Positions 19,198-30,310 of a DNA stretch of 64,000 nt are shown one piece after another; positions within the stretch are counted from its first letter, which is position 1; each line of letters opens with the position of its first letter. This DNA is from Gordius sp. MW1 (Eukaryota > Nematomorpha > Gordioida > Gordea > Gordiidae), in assembly GCA_964036665.1 (NCBI GenBank), contig OZ038531.1, positions 17,112,168 to 17,176,167 of the forward strand, in the 5' to 3' direction. A program made the translations under genes and the position numbers. The notes under the pieces are model-generated. The model saw only the letters and a program-made list of their open reading frames with translations, had not been told where the DNA came from and ran no database searches.

Positions 19198-19858
19198 ATT
19201 TTACTGTGATGGACTTTTTAAGACCTACCTTACAACCTAGGAGTCAATAATCTAGTCTAGATGACTCAATAATGTTTGGAGAAGATCTATCAATTAACCC
19301 TGATAGCATGTATTCAGATGCTTGTACTAGTAATAAGGAAAATGGTAAATTGATAAAGCTTATATTAATTAATATTCATATAGAACCTCCAACTCCAAAT
19401 ATTGAAAAGAAAAGTTCAGAAAACAGTTTTTTGGAGAAAATTTATGACCTTGAATTCAAAAATCAGGACAAACACATTGTAGATGTTTTACTTGCTATGC
19501 AATTTTATTTTATTTGTGATATACTTACAATGAATCTAATAAATATGATAGGAATAAGTGTTGTAAATGTAAAAGATTCACATATAGAAAATTTAATTTA
19601 TAGCAATTAATAAAAATCCGAAAAATAGTGCTTGTAGTTATAAAATGCACTTCCAGAATATAAGGGCTTTTTTATTTCACTTCATAGTGCTTACCATCAA
19701 GAGCACCTATGCAATTAGGAAAGTTCCATAATTTACAGAAATTTTGAAGTGTTTTTTCAAAATCTTCCAAAGATGGAGATTTCAAATGTATAGGTTGAAC
19801 ATTACATGTTTCAATATATAATGTATAGTTGATATTCCTATCTTATGTGAATGGCCTT
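19198..19858. mobile_element. PIF/Harbinger-derived fragment, tandem unit 2
   Basis: About 661 bp, near-identical to unit 1 from TTTTACTGTGATGGACTTTT onward. The + strand frame from 19272 reads through 112 codons covering the linker after the MADF domain. The minus strand at 19640-19800 repeats the G-A-L-D-G-K-H transposase remnant. The MADF N-terminal half is absent. Confidence 0.75.
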
Positions 19859-20129
19859 ATTTTACTGTGATGGACTTTTTAAGACCTACCTTACAACCTA
19901 GGAGTCAATGGGCTAGTCTAGATGACTCAATAATGTTTGGAGAAGATCTATCAATTAACCCTGATAGCATGTATTCTGCTTGTACTAGTAATAAGGAAAA
20001 TGGTAAATTGATAAAGCTTATATTAATTAAAGAACCTCCAACTCCAAATATTGAAAATAAAAGTTTAGAAAACAGTTTTTTGGAGAAGATTTATGACCTT
20101 AAATTCAAATATCAGGACAAACACATTGT
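19859..20129. mobile_element. PIF/Harbinger-derived fragment, unit 3, left part
   Basis: Continues the tandem series and is interrupted exactly at TTGT (20126-20129) by the LTR retrotransposon. The sequence resumes at 24943 with the same TTGT. Joined across the insertion, unit 3 follows the same order as units 1 and 2. Confidence 0.8.
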
Positions 20130-20511
20130 TATGGTAGTTTGTATACCAATAAGAATATTTTACTATAACACAAAGTATTAGTTGTTTATTATTATTATAA
20201 CTCACAAAAGAAGATACAGATCACACAAGAATATTAAGTAAGTAATGATATGAAGATATAGATCACACAAGAATATTAGGTAAGTAATGATATGAAGATA
20301 TAGATCACACAAGAATATTAGGTAAGTAATGATATGAATAGAGTATGCTGGAATAATGCGATTGTAGTAGCGATTTTGGGAAGGAATTGGGATGATGAAT
20401 TTATGTGATTGTGGTAGCGATTTTGGGAGAAAGAAGTAATTCAAAAACTGTAATTGTTAATTGGTTACCTGCTCCTGGTTGCTTCATCTCGCCAATGTTT
20501 AAAACGCCACA
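20130..20511 (-). repeat. 3' LTR of the CsRn1-like element
   Basis: 382 bp, near-identical to 24557-24942. In element orientation it runs from TGTGGCGTTTTAAAC to CTACCATA. It contains three tandem copies of a ~42-bp unit with GATCACACAAGAATATTA (about 20215-20337). These copies generate the repetitive 14-residue frame seen on the minus strand, which is not a gene. Confidence 0.93.
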
Positions 20512-20525
20512 ATACTCCCTTTCCA
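20512..20525 (-). other. Polypurine tract of the CsRn1-like element
   Basis: In element orientation the 14 nt before the 3' LTR read GGAAAGGGAGTAT plus T, a purine-rich plus-strand primer in the expected place. Confidence 0.7.
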
Positions 20526-20569
20526 GATATATTTACGGTTTTAAATATATCGATAAAATTGGCTGAGAA

Positions 20570-21595
20570 TTATGTGCTGTATTCACGAAGGTTTTTCGGC
20601 CAATGGACCTTTCTGCCTTTTCTAGTTATTTTGGTTGGTTTTTCCACTTCTTGTGTCGGTGCCTCAGCTTGAGTTTCGTCGGCGGTCTGAAAGGATGGTT
20701 CCTCTCTGCTTAGATGGCAGGGTTTTAATCTGTCTATCGAGACAGAATCTCTTTTCCCATTTTTATCAAGAACGAAGTACTTTGGTTCACGCTTCAACAC
20801 TTTGAAGGGACCGTCGTACGTTGGAGAGAGTGGCTTCCGCACCGCGTCGTTTCTGATAAAGACGTGGGTTGTTTCGAACAGATCGCTGCTAACTTGCTCT
20901 TTTGATGTCGCATGGTGTTTTGGTATGGGATAAGGGATTTTAGCCATGGCTCTCTTCAGCTTGTCAACGAATTGATGTTGTAATGGATCGTGTTCGGTTT
21001 TCAGGAAAAAGTCTCCTGGTAGTCGTAAACTCGTACCGTAAACCAATTCCGCTGTTGATGCTCCTATGTCTTCTTTCATAGTTGTACGTAAACCTAATAA
21101 TACCAATGGTAAAATTTCGTTCCACTTCGTCTCGCCGGCGGCTTTTAACGACTCTTTAAGTTGTCTGTGGAATCGTTCGACGAGTCCGTTTGCGGCGGGA
21201 TGGTAGGCGGTTGTTTTGATATGTGTGCATCCTAAAAGATTGGAAAGTTCTCGGAAAAGAGATGATTGAAACTGTGGTCCTCTGTCGGTGGTGATCGTAT
21301 GCGGCACGCCAAAATTTGCAATCCAGTGCTCTATCAACTTTTTCGCGATCATCTCCGTGGATGTATCATTCAAAGGAATAGCCATGGGCCATCTCGTGAA
21401 ACGGTCCACTGCCGTTAATAAATGCGTATATCCGTTTGACGGTGGTAGTGGTCCTACCAAGTCGATGTGTATGTGTGCGAAACGGGCGTCGGGTTGAGCA
21501 AAGGTTCCAGGTACCGTAACTGTGTGTCGGTAAACCTTGCTTTGTTGACATCTTATGCAAGTTCTTGCCCATCTAACAACGTCTTTGTTTATTGA
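20570..21595 (-). CDS. pol: Pol, integrase part (separated by a frameshift)
   Basis: The 3' part of pol, in a different frame from the RT part. It encodes the second half of the integrase zinc finger (C-I-R-C), then the catalytic core with Asp in T-A-V-D-R-F, Asp in T-T-D-R-G and Glu in G-L-V-E-R-F. This is the D,D,35E triad that inserts the cDNA. A C-terminal chromodomain-free tail reaches the polypurine tract. An internal ATG at 21460 lies inside the domain, so the real start is upstream. The frame joins the RT ORF through a one-base deletion (or two-base insertion) at about 21596-21597. Everything after that point is otherwise uninterrupted. Confidence 0.9.
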   Translation of the reverse strand, partial: SINKDVVRWARTCIRCQQSKVYRHTVTVPGTFAQPDARFAHIHIDLVGPLPPSNGYTHLLTAVDRFTRWPMAIPLNDTSTEMIAKKLIEHWIANFGVPHTITTDRGPQFQSSLFRELSNLLGCTHIKTTAYHPAANGLVERFHRQLKESLKAAGETKWNEILPLVLLGLRTTMKEDIGASTAELVYGTSLRLPGDFFLKTEHDPLQHQFVDKLKRAMAKIPYPIPKHHATSKEQVSSDLFETTHVFIRNDAVRKPLSPTYDGPFKVLKREPKYFVLDKNGKRDSVSIDRLKPCHLSREEPSFQTADETQAEAPTQEVEKPTKITRKGRKVHWPKNLREYST

Positions 21596-23658
21596 AGCCA
21601 GACTACTCGATTTGTAATTAGTTTTAGAGTTGCGCGTATACCTGGGTGTGATATCGCGTGGAAATGATCAAATACATTTCTCCTAAGTGGTTCTGGTATC
21701 ACCGGTCGAGGCTTTGTGGTTGAGAGGTCACACAGGACTTTGCTATCCGATCCGGGAATGGGTATTAGTTGCAACTTTAGGGATGATGAGTTTTTTAGAC
21801 CTTCTAAGGATTCATCAGCCTTCTGATATTTGCTAATTTCCTCCAAATCCGGAATTCCTGGTAATTTAATAGAATCTATTTCCATCCGGGATAGAGCGTC
21901 CGCTACTGTGTTGCTTTCGCCTTTAATGAATCGTATGTCAGTAGTATACTGCGAGATGAGGTCTAACTGTCTTGTTTCTCTTGGAGAATACTGGTCGGGT
22001 TTTGCGTTGAATGCGTGGCTGAGTGGTTTATGGTCGGTATAAATGGTGAAATCACGACCTTCTAAGATATGGCGGAAATGCTTTATGGCCAAATAAATTG
22101 CGAGGAGTTCGCGACCAAAAGTACTGTACCGGGTCTGGGTGGGTTGTAATCTCGATGAGAAAAATGCTAGTGGGTATACCTTGTCCGAAATGGTTTGCTC
22201 CAAAACTGCTCCGACCGCCGTGTCTGATGCATCGGTGGTCAGTGTGATTTTTGTAAGGGGGTCTGTATTCAAAAAGGTAAGTGTGGTAAAATTCACTAAT
22301 GCTGCTTTTGCTTCTTTGAACGCCTTGACCTGAACGTCGTTGCAGGTTACGGACTTTTTGGACTTCTTCAGCAACTCGGTCAGAGGTTGGAGGGTTCGGG
22401 AAATTCCGGGTAGAAATCTCCGATAGAAATTAATCATACCTAGAAATCTCCGGAGCTTCTTTAGTGAATCAGGTAAGGGAAACTCGTTGATGTCCTTGAC
22501 TTTGTCGAGCAGTGGGGCAATACCGGTGCTTGATACCTGGTGTCCGAGAAATTCGAGTTCACCAACTCCGAATTTGCACTTCGCAGGGTTGATTCTCAGA
22601 TCGTACTCTTGCAATCGTTGAAAAACGATTCTCAAGTGCTGTTCGTGTTCCTGCTCCGACGCGCTGGCTATGAGGATATCATCGATGTACGCGTAAACGC
22701 AATCTAATCCTCTTAGGACTTCATCCATGAATCGTTGGAACGTCTGTGCTGCGTTTTTTAGTCCGAACGGCATTCTTGCGAATTCGTACAGGCCGAAAGG
22801 TGTTGTGACGGCTGTTTTGCATACGTCCTTTGGCGCAACGGGGATGTGATGGTACGCTCTCACGAGGTCCAGCTTGGAGAATATGATTTTGTTGTGAAGA
22901 TTGGCAGTGAAATCGTGTATGTGTGGTATAGGATACCTGTCCGGTATTGTGACTTTATTCAGGCCTCTGTAGTCTCCACAAGGCCTCCAATCGCCTGTCT
23001 TTTTGGCGGCTAAATGCAATGGAGCTGCCCAGTTGCTTTCTGATTTCTGAATGATTCCTAACTCTAACATATATTCGAATTCTTTTTTCGCGACATTCAA
23101 CTTTTCCGCCGTTAGTCTTCTTGGACGTGCGTACTGAGCTGGTCCTTTCGTTAATATGTGGTGGAGTACATCATGTGGTGGAATCTGTCGGTTGAAGTTT
23201 AGGGGGGATATGAGTGATGGAAATTCGTGCAGAATTGCATCGAATTTTGTGCCGTGATTGCTGAGTGTAACACGGATACCGAATGTCTGATGTGGTGAAG
23301 TTGTGCCCTTGGATGATAGCTGGGTAGTACTATCTATGAGTCGTTTGTTGTTGATGTCCACAACCAACTTATAGTGATGTAATAAGTCAGCTCCAATTAT
23401 GGGGGTGTGTACGTCTGCGACTAAAAATACCCATTTGAATTCCCGTCGCAAGACAAGGTCTAAACTTAATACGACTTGTCCGTATGTGTGTATGCCGGTT
23501 TGGTTAGCCGCTTGTAGAGTTGGGCCATGCAGGATCAATGGATGTTTGGGAGGGGGTGGGATGACGCTAACTTCAGCGCCTGTGTCGACGAGATATTTCC
23601 GTTGGGTGGACCGGTCGAATAAATAGAATAGGCGGCTGAAAGTACGGCCGTTTCCCAT
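21589..23658 (-). CDS. pol: Pol: protease, reverse transcriptase, RNase H
   Basis: About 689 codons from the first Met. Aspartic protease at residues ~20-110 with active site D-T-G-A at 25-28. Reverse transcriptase ~190-380 with the catalytic Y-I-D-D at ~324. RNase H ~465-590 with T-T-D-A-S-D at ~473. The frame then enters the integrase zinc finger and hits a stop at 21589 because of an indel. The true start is probably not this Met: the frame is open upstream to the gag stop and is reached by -1 frameshifting (see 23685-23691). The product copies element RNA into DNA in virus-like particles. Confidence 0.92.
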   Translation of the reverse strand: MGNGRTFSRLFYLFDRSTQRKYLVDTGAEVSVIPPPPKHPLILHGPTLQAANQTGIHTYGQVVLSLDLVLRREFKWVFLVADVHTPIIGADLLHHYKLVVDINNKRLIDSTTQLSSKGTTSPHQTFGIRVTLSNHGTKFDAILHEFPSLISPLNFNRQIPPHDVLHHILTKGPAQYARPRRLTAEKLNVAKKEFEYMLELGIIQKSESNWAAPLHLAAKKTGDWRPCGDYRGLNKVTIPDRYPIPHIHDFTANLHNKIIFSKLDLVRAYHHIPVAPKDVCKTAVTTPFGLYEFARMPFGLKNAAQTFQRFMDEVLRGLDCVYAYIDDILIASASEQEHEQHLRIVFQRLQEYDLRINPAKCKFGVGELEFLGHQVSSTGIAPLLDKVKDINEFPLPDSLKKLRRFLGMINFYRRFLPGISRTLQPLTELLKKSKKSVTCNDVQVKAFKEAKAALVNFTTLTFLNTDPLTKITLTTDASDTAVGAVLEQTISDKVYPLAFFSSRLQPTQTRYSTFGRELLAIYLAIKHFRHILEGRDFTIYTDHKPLSHAFNAKPDQYSPRETRQLDLISQYTTDIRFIKGESNTVADALSRMEIDSIKLPGIPDLEEISKYQKADESLEGLKNSSSLKLQLIPIPGSDSKVLCDLSTTKPRPVIPEPLRRNVFDHFHAISHPGIRATLKLITNRVVWLQ

Positions 23659-23681
23659 TGTCGCCCATATGGGACGGCCCG

Positions 23682-24539
23682 TCAGTTTTTTTGTTGGGAG
23701 TTGGTGTTAAAATTGCATGGCTGCATGCACTTCCTGGCTTCCTTTCCAAATTTATAATGGTACCAACATGTGTCAGTTGGGCGTTGTCTGGATGATGACC
23801 TAGATCTGCTTGACCTTCTCCATGTCGTCCTACTGTCGTTGGGGTTGCCTGTTAATTGATTCACTCTGAGTTCTAATTGTGACACAACTTTAATCAGTTC
23901 CTGCATTTCGTTTGTTTGAGTATTGGGAATAGGAATATTGGGAATCAGAATATTGGGAGTAGGGTTATTTGGAGTGAGGTTATAGGGAGTAGCTACTGAT
24001 GCTAAGCTGCTGACTCTGAACGTTTCGTGAATCCTATCGGCGACTTCTGCTATACGATCCAGTGATTGGTCATCTCCCATAGTAGCCAAGATGCTTACCA
24101 CATGTTGGGGTAGCTTATCCATCCAGAGGCTTTTTAAAATCTTTTCGTCCATCACATTATTACCTAAACGAGATTTTAAGTATCTTACCAATTGGGATGG
24201 GGTGCGGTCTCCTAGGAATATCGAAGAGAATAAATTCCTTATCCTTTTTTCATCACTGTCTCCTAGTCTTTTTACGATTGCTTCCTTCAGTTTGTCGTAA
24301 GGGGTAATTTCAGGAACCGTGAATATGAGGTCTGCCACCTCTTCCGCGACTTCTGGGGGTAGTGATTCAACTAGGTAGGAATATTTAGTCTTCTGCGAGG
24401 ATATGTTGCGTGTGTGAAACACGGCTTCTACCTGTGACAACCATATGCGAATATTTTTAGAATGGAATTCAGGAATTCTCACATGAACTGCGCTTTCTCT
24501 TGGTTCATTAGAGTCTGGAATTGTTGTGTTTAATTCCAT
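23682..24539 (-). CDS. gag: Gag polyprotein of the CsRn1-like element
   Basis: 285 aa. A capsid-like region (about 20-190) resembles retrotransposon Gag domains, with W-L-S-Q-V-E-A-V-F near residue 33. A proline/asparagine-rich linker follows. A zinc finger near the C-terminus has the pattern C-x3-H-x9-C-x3-C, the CHCC type characteristic of CsRn1-clade Gag rather than the usual CCHC. Gag packages element RNA into particles. The start ATG (24539-24537) lies one base after the primer-binding site, so there is almost no leader. The stop lies directly after a slippery heptamer. Confidence 0.9.
   Translation of the reverse strand: MELNTTIPDSNEPRESAVHVRIPEFHSKNIRIWLSQVEAVFHTRNISSQKTKYSYLVESLPPEVAEEVADLIFTVPEITPYDKLKEAIVKRLGDSDEKRIRNLFSSIFLGDRTPSQLVRYLKSRLGNNVMDEKILKSLWMDKLPQHVVSILATMGDDQSLDRIAEVADRIHETFRVSSLASVATPYNLTPNNPTPNILIPNIPIPNTQTNEMQELIKVVSQLELRVNQLTGNPNDSRTTWRRSSRSRSSSRQRPTDTCWYHYKFGKEARKCMQPCNFNTNSQQKN
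23685..23691 (-). promoter_or_regulatory. -1 ribosomal frameshift site between gag and pol
   Basis: In element orientation the bases are A-AAA-AAC in gag frame, immediately followed by the gag stop codon TGA. This is a canonical X-XXY-YYZ slippery heptamer. Slipping back one base opens the frame that continues into the protease without interruption. Confidence 0.75.
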
Positions 24540-24540
24540 T

Positions 24541-24555
24541 ACGTCGGGGTCACCA
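24541..24555 (-). other. Primer-binding site matching tRNA-Trp
   Basis: In element orientation TGGTGACCCCGACGT begins two bases after the 5' LTR. It is complementary to the 3' end of animal tRNA-Trp including CCA, from knowledge of that tRNA. This is the primer used by CsRn1-type elements. Confidence 0.88.
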
Positions 24556-24556
24556 A

Positions 24557-24942
24557 TATGGTAGTTTGTATACCAACCAATAAGAATATTTTACTATAAC
24601 ACAAAGTATTAGTTGTTTATTATTATTATAACTCACAAAAGAAGATACAGATCACACAAGAATATTAAGTAAGTAATGATATGAAGATATAGATCACACA
24701 AGAATATTAGGTAAGTAATGATATGAAGATATAGATCACACAAGAATATTAGGTAAGTAATGATATGAATAGAGTATGCTGGAATAATGCGATTGTGGTA
24801 GCGATTTTGGGAAGGAATTGGGATGATGAATTTATGTGATTGTGGTAGCGATTTTGGGAGAAGGAAGTAATTCAAAAACTGTAATTGTCAATTGGTTACC
24901 TGCTCCTGGTTGCTTCATCTCGCCAATGTTTAAAACGCCACA
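24557..24942 (-). repeat. 5' LTR of the CsRn1-like element
   Basis: 386 bp. Differs from the 3' LTR by a 4-bp CCAA duplication and about three substitutions. It holds the same three ~42-bp internal repeats. In element orientation the LTR starts at 24942. Confidence 0.93.
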
Positions 24943-25305
24943 TTGTAGATGTTTTACTTGCTATGCAATTTTATTTTATTTGTGATATACTTACAATGAA
25001 TCTAATAAATATGATGGGAATAAGTCTTATAAATGTAAAAGATTCACATATAGAAAATTTAATTTATAGCAATTAATAAAAATCCAAGGCAGTTTTGCAA
25101 AACTATTGAAAAATAGTGCTTGTAGTTATAAAATGCACTTCCAGAATTTGAGGGCTTTTTTATTTCACTTCACAGTGCTTACCATCAAAAGCACCTATGC
25201 AATTAGGAAAGTTCCATAATTTATAGAAATTATGAAGTATTTTTTCAAAATCTTCCAAAGATGGAGATTTCAAATGTATAGGTTGAACATTACATGTTTT
25301 AATTT
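24943..25305. mobile_element. PIF/Harbinger-derived fragment, unit 3, right part
   Basis: Resumes unit 3 after the LTR element. The minus strand at 25100-25300 again carries the G-A-L-D-G-K-H transposase remnant (slightly altered) and the segment ending at ACATGTTT. Confidence 0.78.
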
Positions 25306-25424
25306 TCTTATAATTTCCTCTTCTTTAGGGTATTTTCGCTTTTCTCATATTAACAACCTTTGACACCCATTAGTTAAAAAAACCAAAGTATGACCTTTTC
25401 CCCTAAAAAAGAATTAGTAATGAA

Positions 25425-25776
25425 TAATTCAATTGGTTAACATCGATAATTACTCTATGCCCTCCCCTACAAAGGCCTATACCTCTACTTATATGGTTCC
25501 CTGTGCCCCTACAAAGGCTACCTCTACTGATGTAGGTCCGGAGAGGGCAATTTTTTTTAATTACATGGAAAATTTGTATAAATAATTAATTAATCATTAG
25601 GCATTTAAAACCCCCTATAGACATTCTCGCCCCTTCCTACCTTTCTCGCCCATAAATTGCATAGCAAATATGATACATTTATACGGAGTATAGATGAGTC
25701 GTCCCCCCTTCCCTTCCCCCCTTCCCTTCATCCGCATCCCCCCTCCCCCTTCCCACGAGGGCCGAAGGCCCGAGTT
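25425..25776 (+). mobile_element. HINE-like 3' end fragment
   Basis: Contains the CTACTGATGTAGGTCC block, the AATTAATTAATCATTAGGC segment, the 3' subterminal repeat GCCCATAAATTGCATAGCAA (about 25648-25667), a C/T-rich stretch and the terminal GGGCC-GAA-GGCCC-GAG hairpin at 25759-25775. The 5' part is absent. Confidence 0.7.
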
Positions 25777-26239
25777 TTTTAATATAATTATGGACACGAT
25801 TACGAGAGACATTTAAAAGCCTGCCTGCCATGGTGTATGCTATATGCATAGACTAGATAGACTGCTCATGCCTTATGTTGCATCTGGTTAATTGTGTGTT
25901 AAATTTTCCTCCATTTTGAAAAGAGCAACTGGTGTATTTTAACCATGTAATTTTGCCCAATAACAGTCAATTTACCTTCCTCACTAGTTTATAAATTAAA
26001 ACGAACGTCAATAAATTAATAATATACAAAATATTGATGGCGCCATATTATTAAACAAATTTTAATCGCAGTTTTTACATTTTTAATTTTTTATGTATTG
26101 TTCAAATGATATTTATTTTATAATGCTGTTTTTGATATCTACCCAATTCAATATTTTTTATTTAAAGAATAATTAATTTGCGAAAATTACTAATTTCTAT
26201 ATGATCACCACTTTACCATGTTAACATCAAAATGGTGGA
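25777..26239. other. AT-rich spacer, nothing recognised
   Basis: No exon or recurring repeat was identified between the HINE 3' end and the LINE fragment. Confidence 0.4.
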
Positions 26240-26815
26240 AAAAAGGGTACACAATTTGTGCGTTGGTGAGCAGTCCATCAAGTCTATGGCTCTATGACGA
26301 TTACCATGCGAAGAGACAAGAGAGAAAGTATTCGAAGAAGCCTAAAAGTGGTCAAAGTGTCTAGCTGAATATGGTTTAAGGGTCAAGGAATGAAAAAGGT
26401 ATATATGAAGATGAACGTTATCACCCCATCGCAGATTACCATCTAGTACCCAAAATTAGACAAGTTTACATACCTCGGCTCGATGTTACATCAAGGCAGG
26501 TTGCGCAACATAAGTCAATGCCCGAATTCAAAAAGGATGACTTAAATGGCGAAGTATATCCAGTTTAATAAGCGACAAGAAAACCAATATGGTTGAAAAG
26601 TATAGCTTACATATCCATCGTAAGACCGGTGCAACTCTAAGGAAGTGAAACATGGATTAAACACCACGGAAGAAAAGAAATCACAAGTCAGGGATATGAG
26701 AATGATACTGTGGAGCTTGAGGTATACCATGCTAGACCATATGACGAATGACTTTCTCATAACAAAAATGTATATTTGACCCATAGCAGACATGATTAAC
26801 GATAATCGGCTAAGC
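26240..26815 (+). pseudogene. RTE-like LINE 3' fragment (decayed)
   Basis: Broken + strand frames give L-A-E-Y-G-L-R-V-K (about 26355-26385) and a segment resembling the region after the RT catalytic core. It lies head-on to the LINE at 26822-29760 and is far more degraded. Many stops interrupt it. Confidence 0.65.
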
Positions 26816-26821
26816 TAGTAT

Positions 26822-29760
26822 CGCTTCTTCTTCTTCTTTCTATGACTGTTTGTCACCTAGGCTGGTGGTCAGTCCTTTCAGCATTCGTTTACATTTGTTT
26901 CTATGTTTACATAGATCTTTCTTTATCTTGTGGACTTTCATATCGTGCCGTATTTTATGAATCCAGGTAAGCTTGGGTCTTCCTCTCCTTCGTTTTCCTG
27001 CGAAATATATTATCTTGATTTTCTTTCCGACGTAGTTTTCGTCCCTTCTTTCAATATGGCCATACCATCTTAGTCTATATGTTAGGAGCTTTTCGTAATA
27101 GGTGTAGTACCTAAAATTCTTCTTATTTCTTCATTTCGCCTATGTTCCTTTTTGCTTACTCCTCGCACCCATCTTAGCGTTCTCATCTCCATGGTCGCAA
27201 GACGCTGCTCTTCTCTTTTACGTATAGCTTATGATTCAGAGCTATACAGGACTGTGTTGTATGATGGATTTATACAGTGCGCCTCTCGGAATGTTTTTGT
27301 CACACAGAACGCCTGTCAAGTCCCTCCACTTAAGCCATCCGGAATTTATCCTTGCTTGGATTTCTTTATCCATTCCACCATCCGATTGAAGTGTTGATCC
27401 TAGATATTTGAAGGAATCCACGCTTATAAGTTGCTAGTCGCCTAAAGTAAGGGATGCACTTGGCTGGTTTTCATCCGATTTAAACTTTGTCTTCATGTAT
27501 TCTGTTTTCTTCCGATTTACCTTGAGACCACTTTCTTCTATTGCATTTACCCATCTATTTACAGTATTAGCCAATTCTTGTTCACTTTAGGCACAGAGGA
27601 TTATATCGTCTGCAAAGATCATTGCCCAAGGAGTTTGCTCGCCCAAATCCTTAATAATATCCATAATCATTATGAATAGGAAGGGACTAAGAGCTGAACC
27701 TTGATGGACTCCAGTGTTAATGGCAAAGCCCTTTATAGTCCCCACCGTTGTTCTAACATACGTTCTATTTCCCTTGTACATATCTTTTATTGCTCTGACG
27801 TATAATTCTGGCACATTGTTTGCTTTAAGACTTTTCCACACTAAAGCACTAGGAACTTTATCGAACGCTTTTTCTAGATCGATGAAACACATGGCAAATC
27901 CTCCTCCCTTTCTTTTAACCGTTCCATTAATCTTCTAATACTGTTTAGAGCGTCTGCTGTGGACCTCTCCGGCATGAATCCGAATTGGTTATCTCGAATT
28001 TGAACTAAACTGCGAAGCCGTTTTTTGATCACTTTTTCCCACACCTTGAAAGTGTGACTCATAAGCTTTATCCCTCTGTAATTGTTGCAATCCTGAATGT
28101 CCCCTTTCATCTTGTATATCGGGATCATGTAGCTATCCCTCCACGTTAGGCATTATACCCGTTTTAAGTTATTGTTGAAAAGGGTCGCGAGGAATTGTGC
28201 ACCAGTATTGCCTAACGTTTTAAAACCCTCTATTGGTATATTGTCTGGTCCAAGAGCTTTTTCCGACTTTAGTTTACCCATAGCAACTTTGACGTTTCCG
28301 TGATCCAGTCCGCTGTGTTTAATTCTCCTATATTTTCCTGGTTAATGTCTTCGACTACAGGCCCCTTTTCAAATGATAAATTGCTATAATAGTCGTACCA
28401 TCTTTGTAGTATATGGCTGTCGTGTGTTAGTATTTCTCCCTTTTGACCCTTGATTACCCGGCATTCTAGGTAATCTTTAGAATTTCTGGCCCTTGACTTT
28501 GCGATTTTGTAGATCAATTTTTCTCCTTCCTTTGAGTTTAGTTTTACATTTATATAGTCGTACACCTTGCTTTTGCTACGAATTTAGCCGATCTTTTAGC
28601 TACTTGTTAAGCTTGCTTATCATTACTATCCTTGCTTTTATACCAAACTTTGTACAATCTTTTCATTTCCTTGATACATTTTTGCACTTCTTCATTTCAC
28701 CCCCACGTCTCCTTGAGAATTCTTTTAGTGAGCTTGTTTTCACCTAGTATTTGTCGTCCCGCTTTTCGCATTGTGGTAGCTATACCATTCCATTGATCCT
28801 CACATGAAGTATTTTACTTAAATTCAGCATGTTTAATTACTTTTGGATATTATCCTTAAGTTTCCTCCATTGTATAGTAGCCGCTACTCTTTGTACCTTT
28901 TGCCCTTTAATATAAAGTCCATCACCAACAGCTTGTGTTGGCAGGTCAATATTTCCCTCGGTATTACCTCAACATTTTGAACATACTTTAAATGCGCTCT
29001 GTTGACTTGAAAGAAATCTATCTGAGTGGTACGGCTGCCGCTTTTGTACGTTATAAGATGTTCCTGTCTCTTTTTGAAAGAATTTTCGTACCTCCTTTAT
29101 TTCTTAGGCCGTAACCCCGACCACCGTGATTTCTTTCAAATCCTTCCCTTGATTTGCCCACGTGTCCATTGAGGTCCGCTCCGATAATTATTAGTCCCTC
29201 TTTACCGAATTGGGATAGAACATCTTCAAGCTCCTTCCAAAAACGCTCTTTTTCCGCCTCAGAGCATCCACTTTAAGGGGCGTATGCTGATATAACGTTA
29301 TCGTAGTAGATTTATAACAAAGCTGTATAGCCATAATTCTTTCTGTCATAGATTCTTTTAACGTCGACGACAGTTTGCTGAAATTCTTCCGTTAGCACAT
29401 TACCGACGCCATTCCGATGAGTTTCTGTAACGTAAAAATATAATTTGTATCCGTCATCTATGTATTTTGCTTTTTGGCCCTTCCATTTGGTCTCTTGTAT
29501 ACAAGCGATATCGATTTTTCTCCTCCTTAGAACGTCTGCCAATTCTCCGCTCTTGCTAGTCATTGTACCAATATTCCACGACCCAAACTTTATCCTACGC
29601 TAACTAATGTCTTTAACCGCTTCCGTTTGTTGAGAGAGCGGTAGCCTTCGTTTATTTCTAACACATTCCAGGCGAAGAATGCGCGCGTCGCTTAAGGGGG
29701 ACGCCCTAAGGTTTTCATGCTGCTTCTTTGTTATAGTATACATTTTGGTTTATATGGAAA
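26822..29760 (-). mobile_element. RTE-like non-LTR retrotransposon, near full length but decayed
   Basis: On the minus strand: an APE-type endonuclease (29570-28900) with I-A-C-I-Q-E-T-K-W, a linker (28565-28270), and the reverse transcriptase (28128-27400) with N-N-Y-R-G-I, I-D-L-E-K-A-F, H-Q-G-S-A-L-S-P-F and the catalytic F-A-D-D at about 27605. A C-terminal region with F-K-Y-L-G-S follows (about 27385). The 3' end has an (AAG)n tail at 26825-26838, typical of RTE elements. Frameshifts and stops split it into at least five frames. Clade assignment is from motif style and is less certain than the LINE call. Confidence 0.85.
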
Positions 29761-30310
29761 GAGGAAGTATTGATATCTCGGCCTTCCAAGCCTGACGGGT
29801 TAGATTTTGGCGCTTAACTACCTACTATTCTTTATGATGCCGTCATTTTGGTGAATTAAACTTCTCTTTAGACCACTCGTATTGATAGGCTTAATCGAGC
29901 ACTTCCATTTCACTAGTACTCCCTCAAAAGCCCAGAAATTTTAGTCTGACCCTTCACCAAGAACCTTGCCAATAGGATGACCCCACCAGTAACAATCACA
30001 AAAGTTGTGTTTGGCTACCAAAGGTATAGCTTCTTGGATCACGAGAGTACACAAGCTCAACCACCACTACAAGGTATTTCTGGCTAGTATCTCTATATAA
30101 TATACTAAAAATGGAGACGAATTATGCAATTCAAAAAGTATTGGACATGGTGGTACGGAAAAGTACGACCTTGTATTTTGTGAAAAGGGCAAGTGGACAA
30201 AGTTATGAAATCTAAAAAGATTAATCAAGACATGACACTTACTCGATCAAGATGGATGAAACTCATCAAAATTAACTCCACAACTGTAAGGCCAAATGGT
30301 TGATACAGAA
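29761..30310 (+). pseudogene. Spacer with a second decayed LINE 3' fragment
   Basis: Positions 30120-30310 read, in broken frames, like the C-terminal part of the same LINE class. The segment also matches 41315-41450 in layout (a V-L-D-type segment, G-Q-V-D-K-V and a R-S-R-W-M-K-type end). 29761-30110 holds nothing I recognise. Confidence 0.45.

Larger units (their letters stand above)
20130..24942 (-). mobile_element. Ty3/Gypsy LTR retrotransposon, CsRn1-like clade
   Basis: A complete element of 4813 bp on the minus strand, flanked by the 4-bp target-site duplication TTGT (20126-20129 and 24943-24946). Order in element orientation: 5' LTR (24942-24557), tRNA-Trp-type PBS (24555-24541), gag, pol (protease-RT-RNase H), a frame break, integrase, polypurine tract, 3' LTR (20511-20130). 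The LTRs differ by one 4-bp indel and about three substitutions, indicating a recent insertion. The tRNA-Trp primer and a CHCC zinc finger in Gag are known hallmarks of the CsRn1 clade. One frameshift in pol makes this copy probably non-autonomous. Confidence 0.93.

Noticed and set aside
20202-20444. 80-codon ORF with a 14-residue repeat (also at 24633-24875)
   Set aside because: It lies wholly inside the LTRs and mirrors their three 42-bp repeats.
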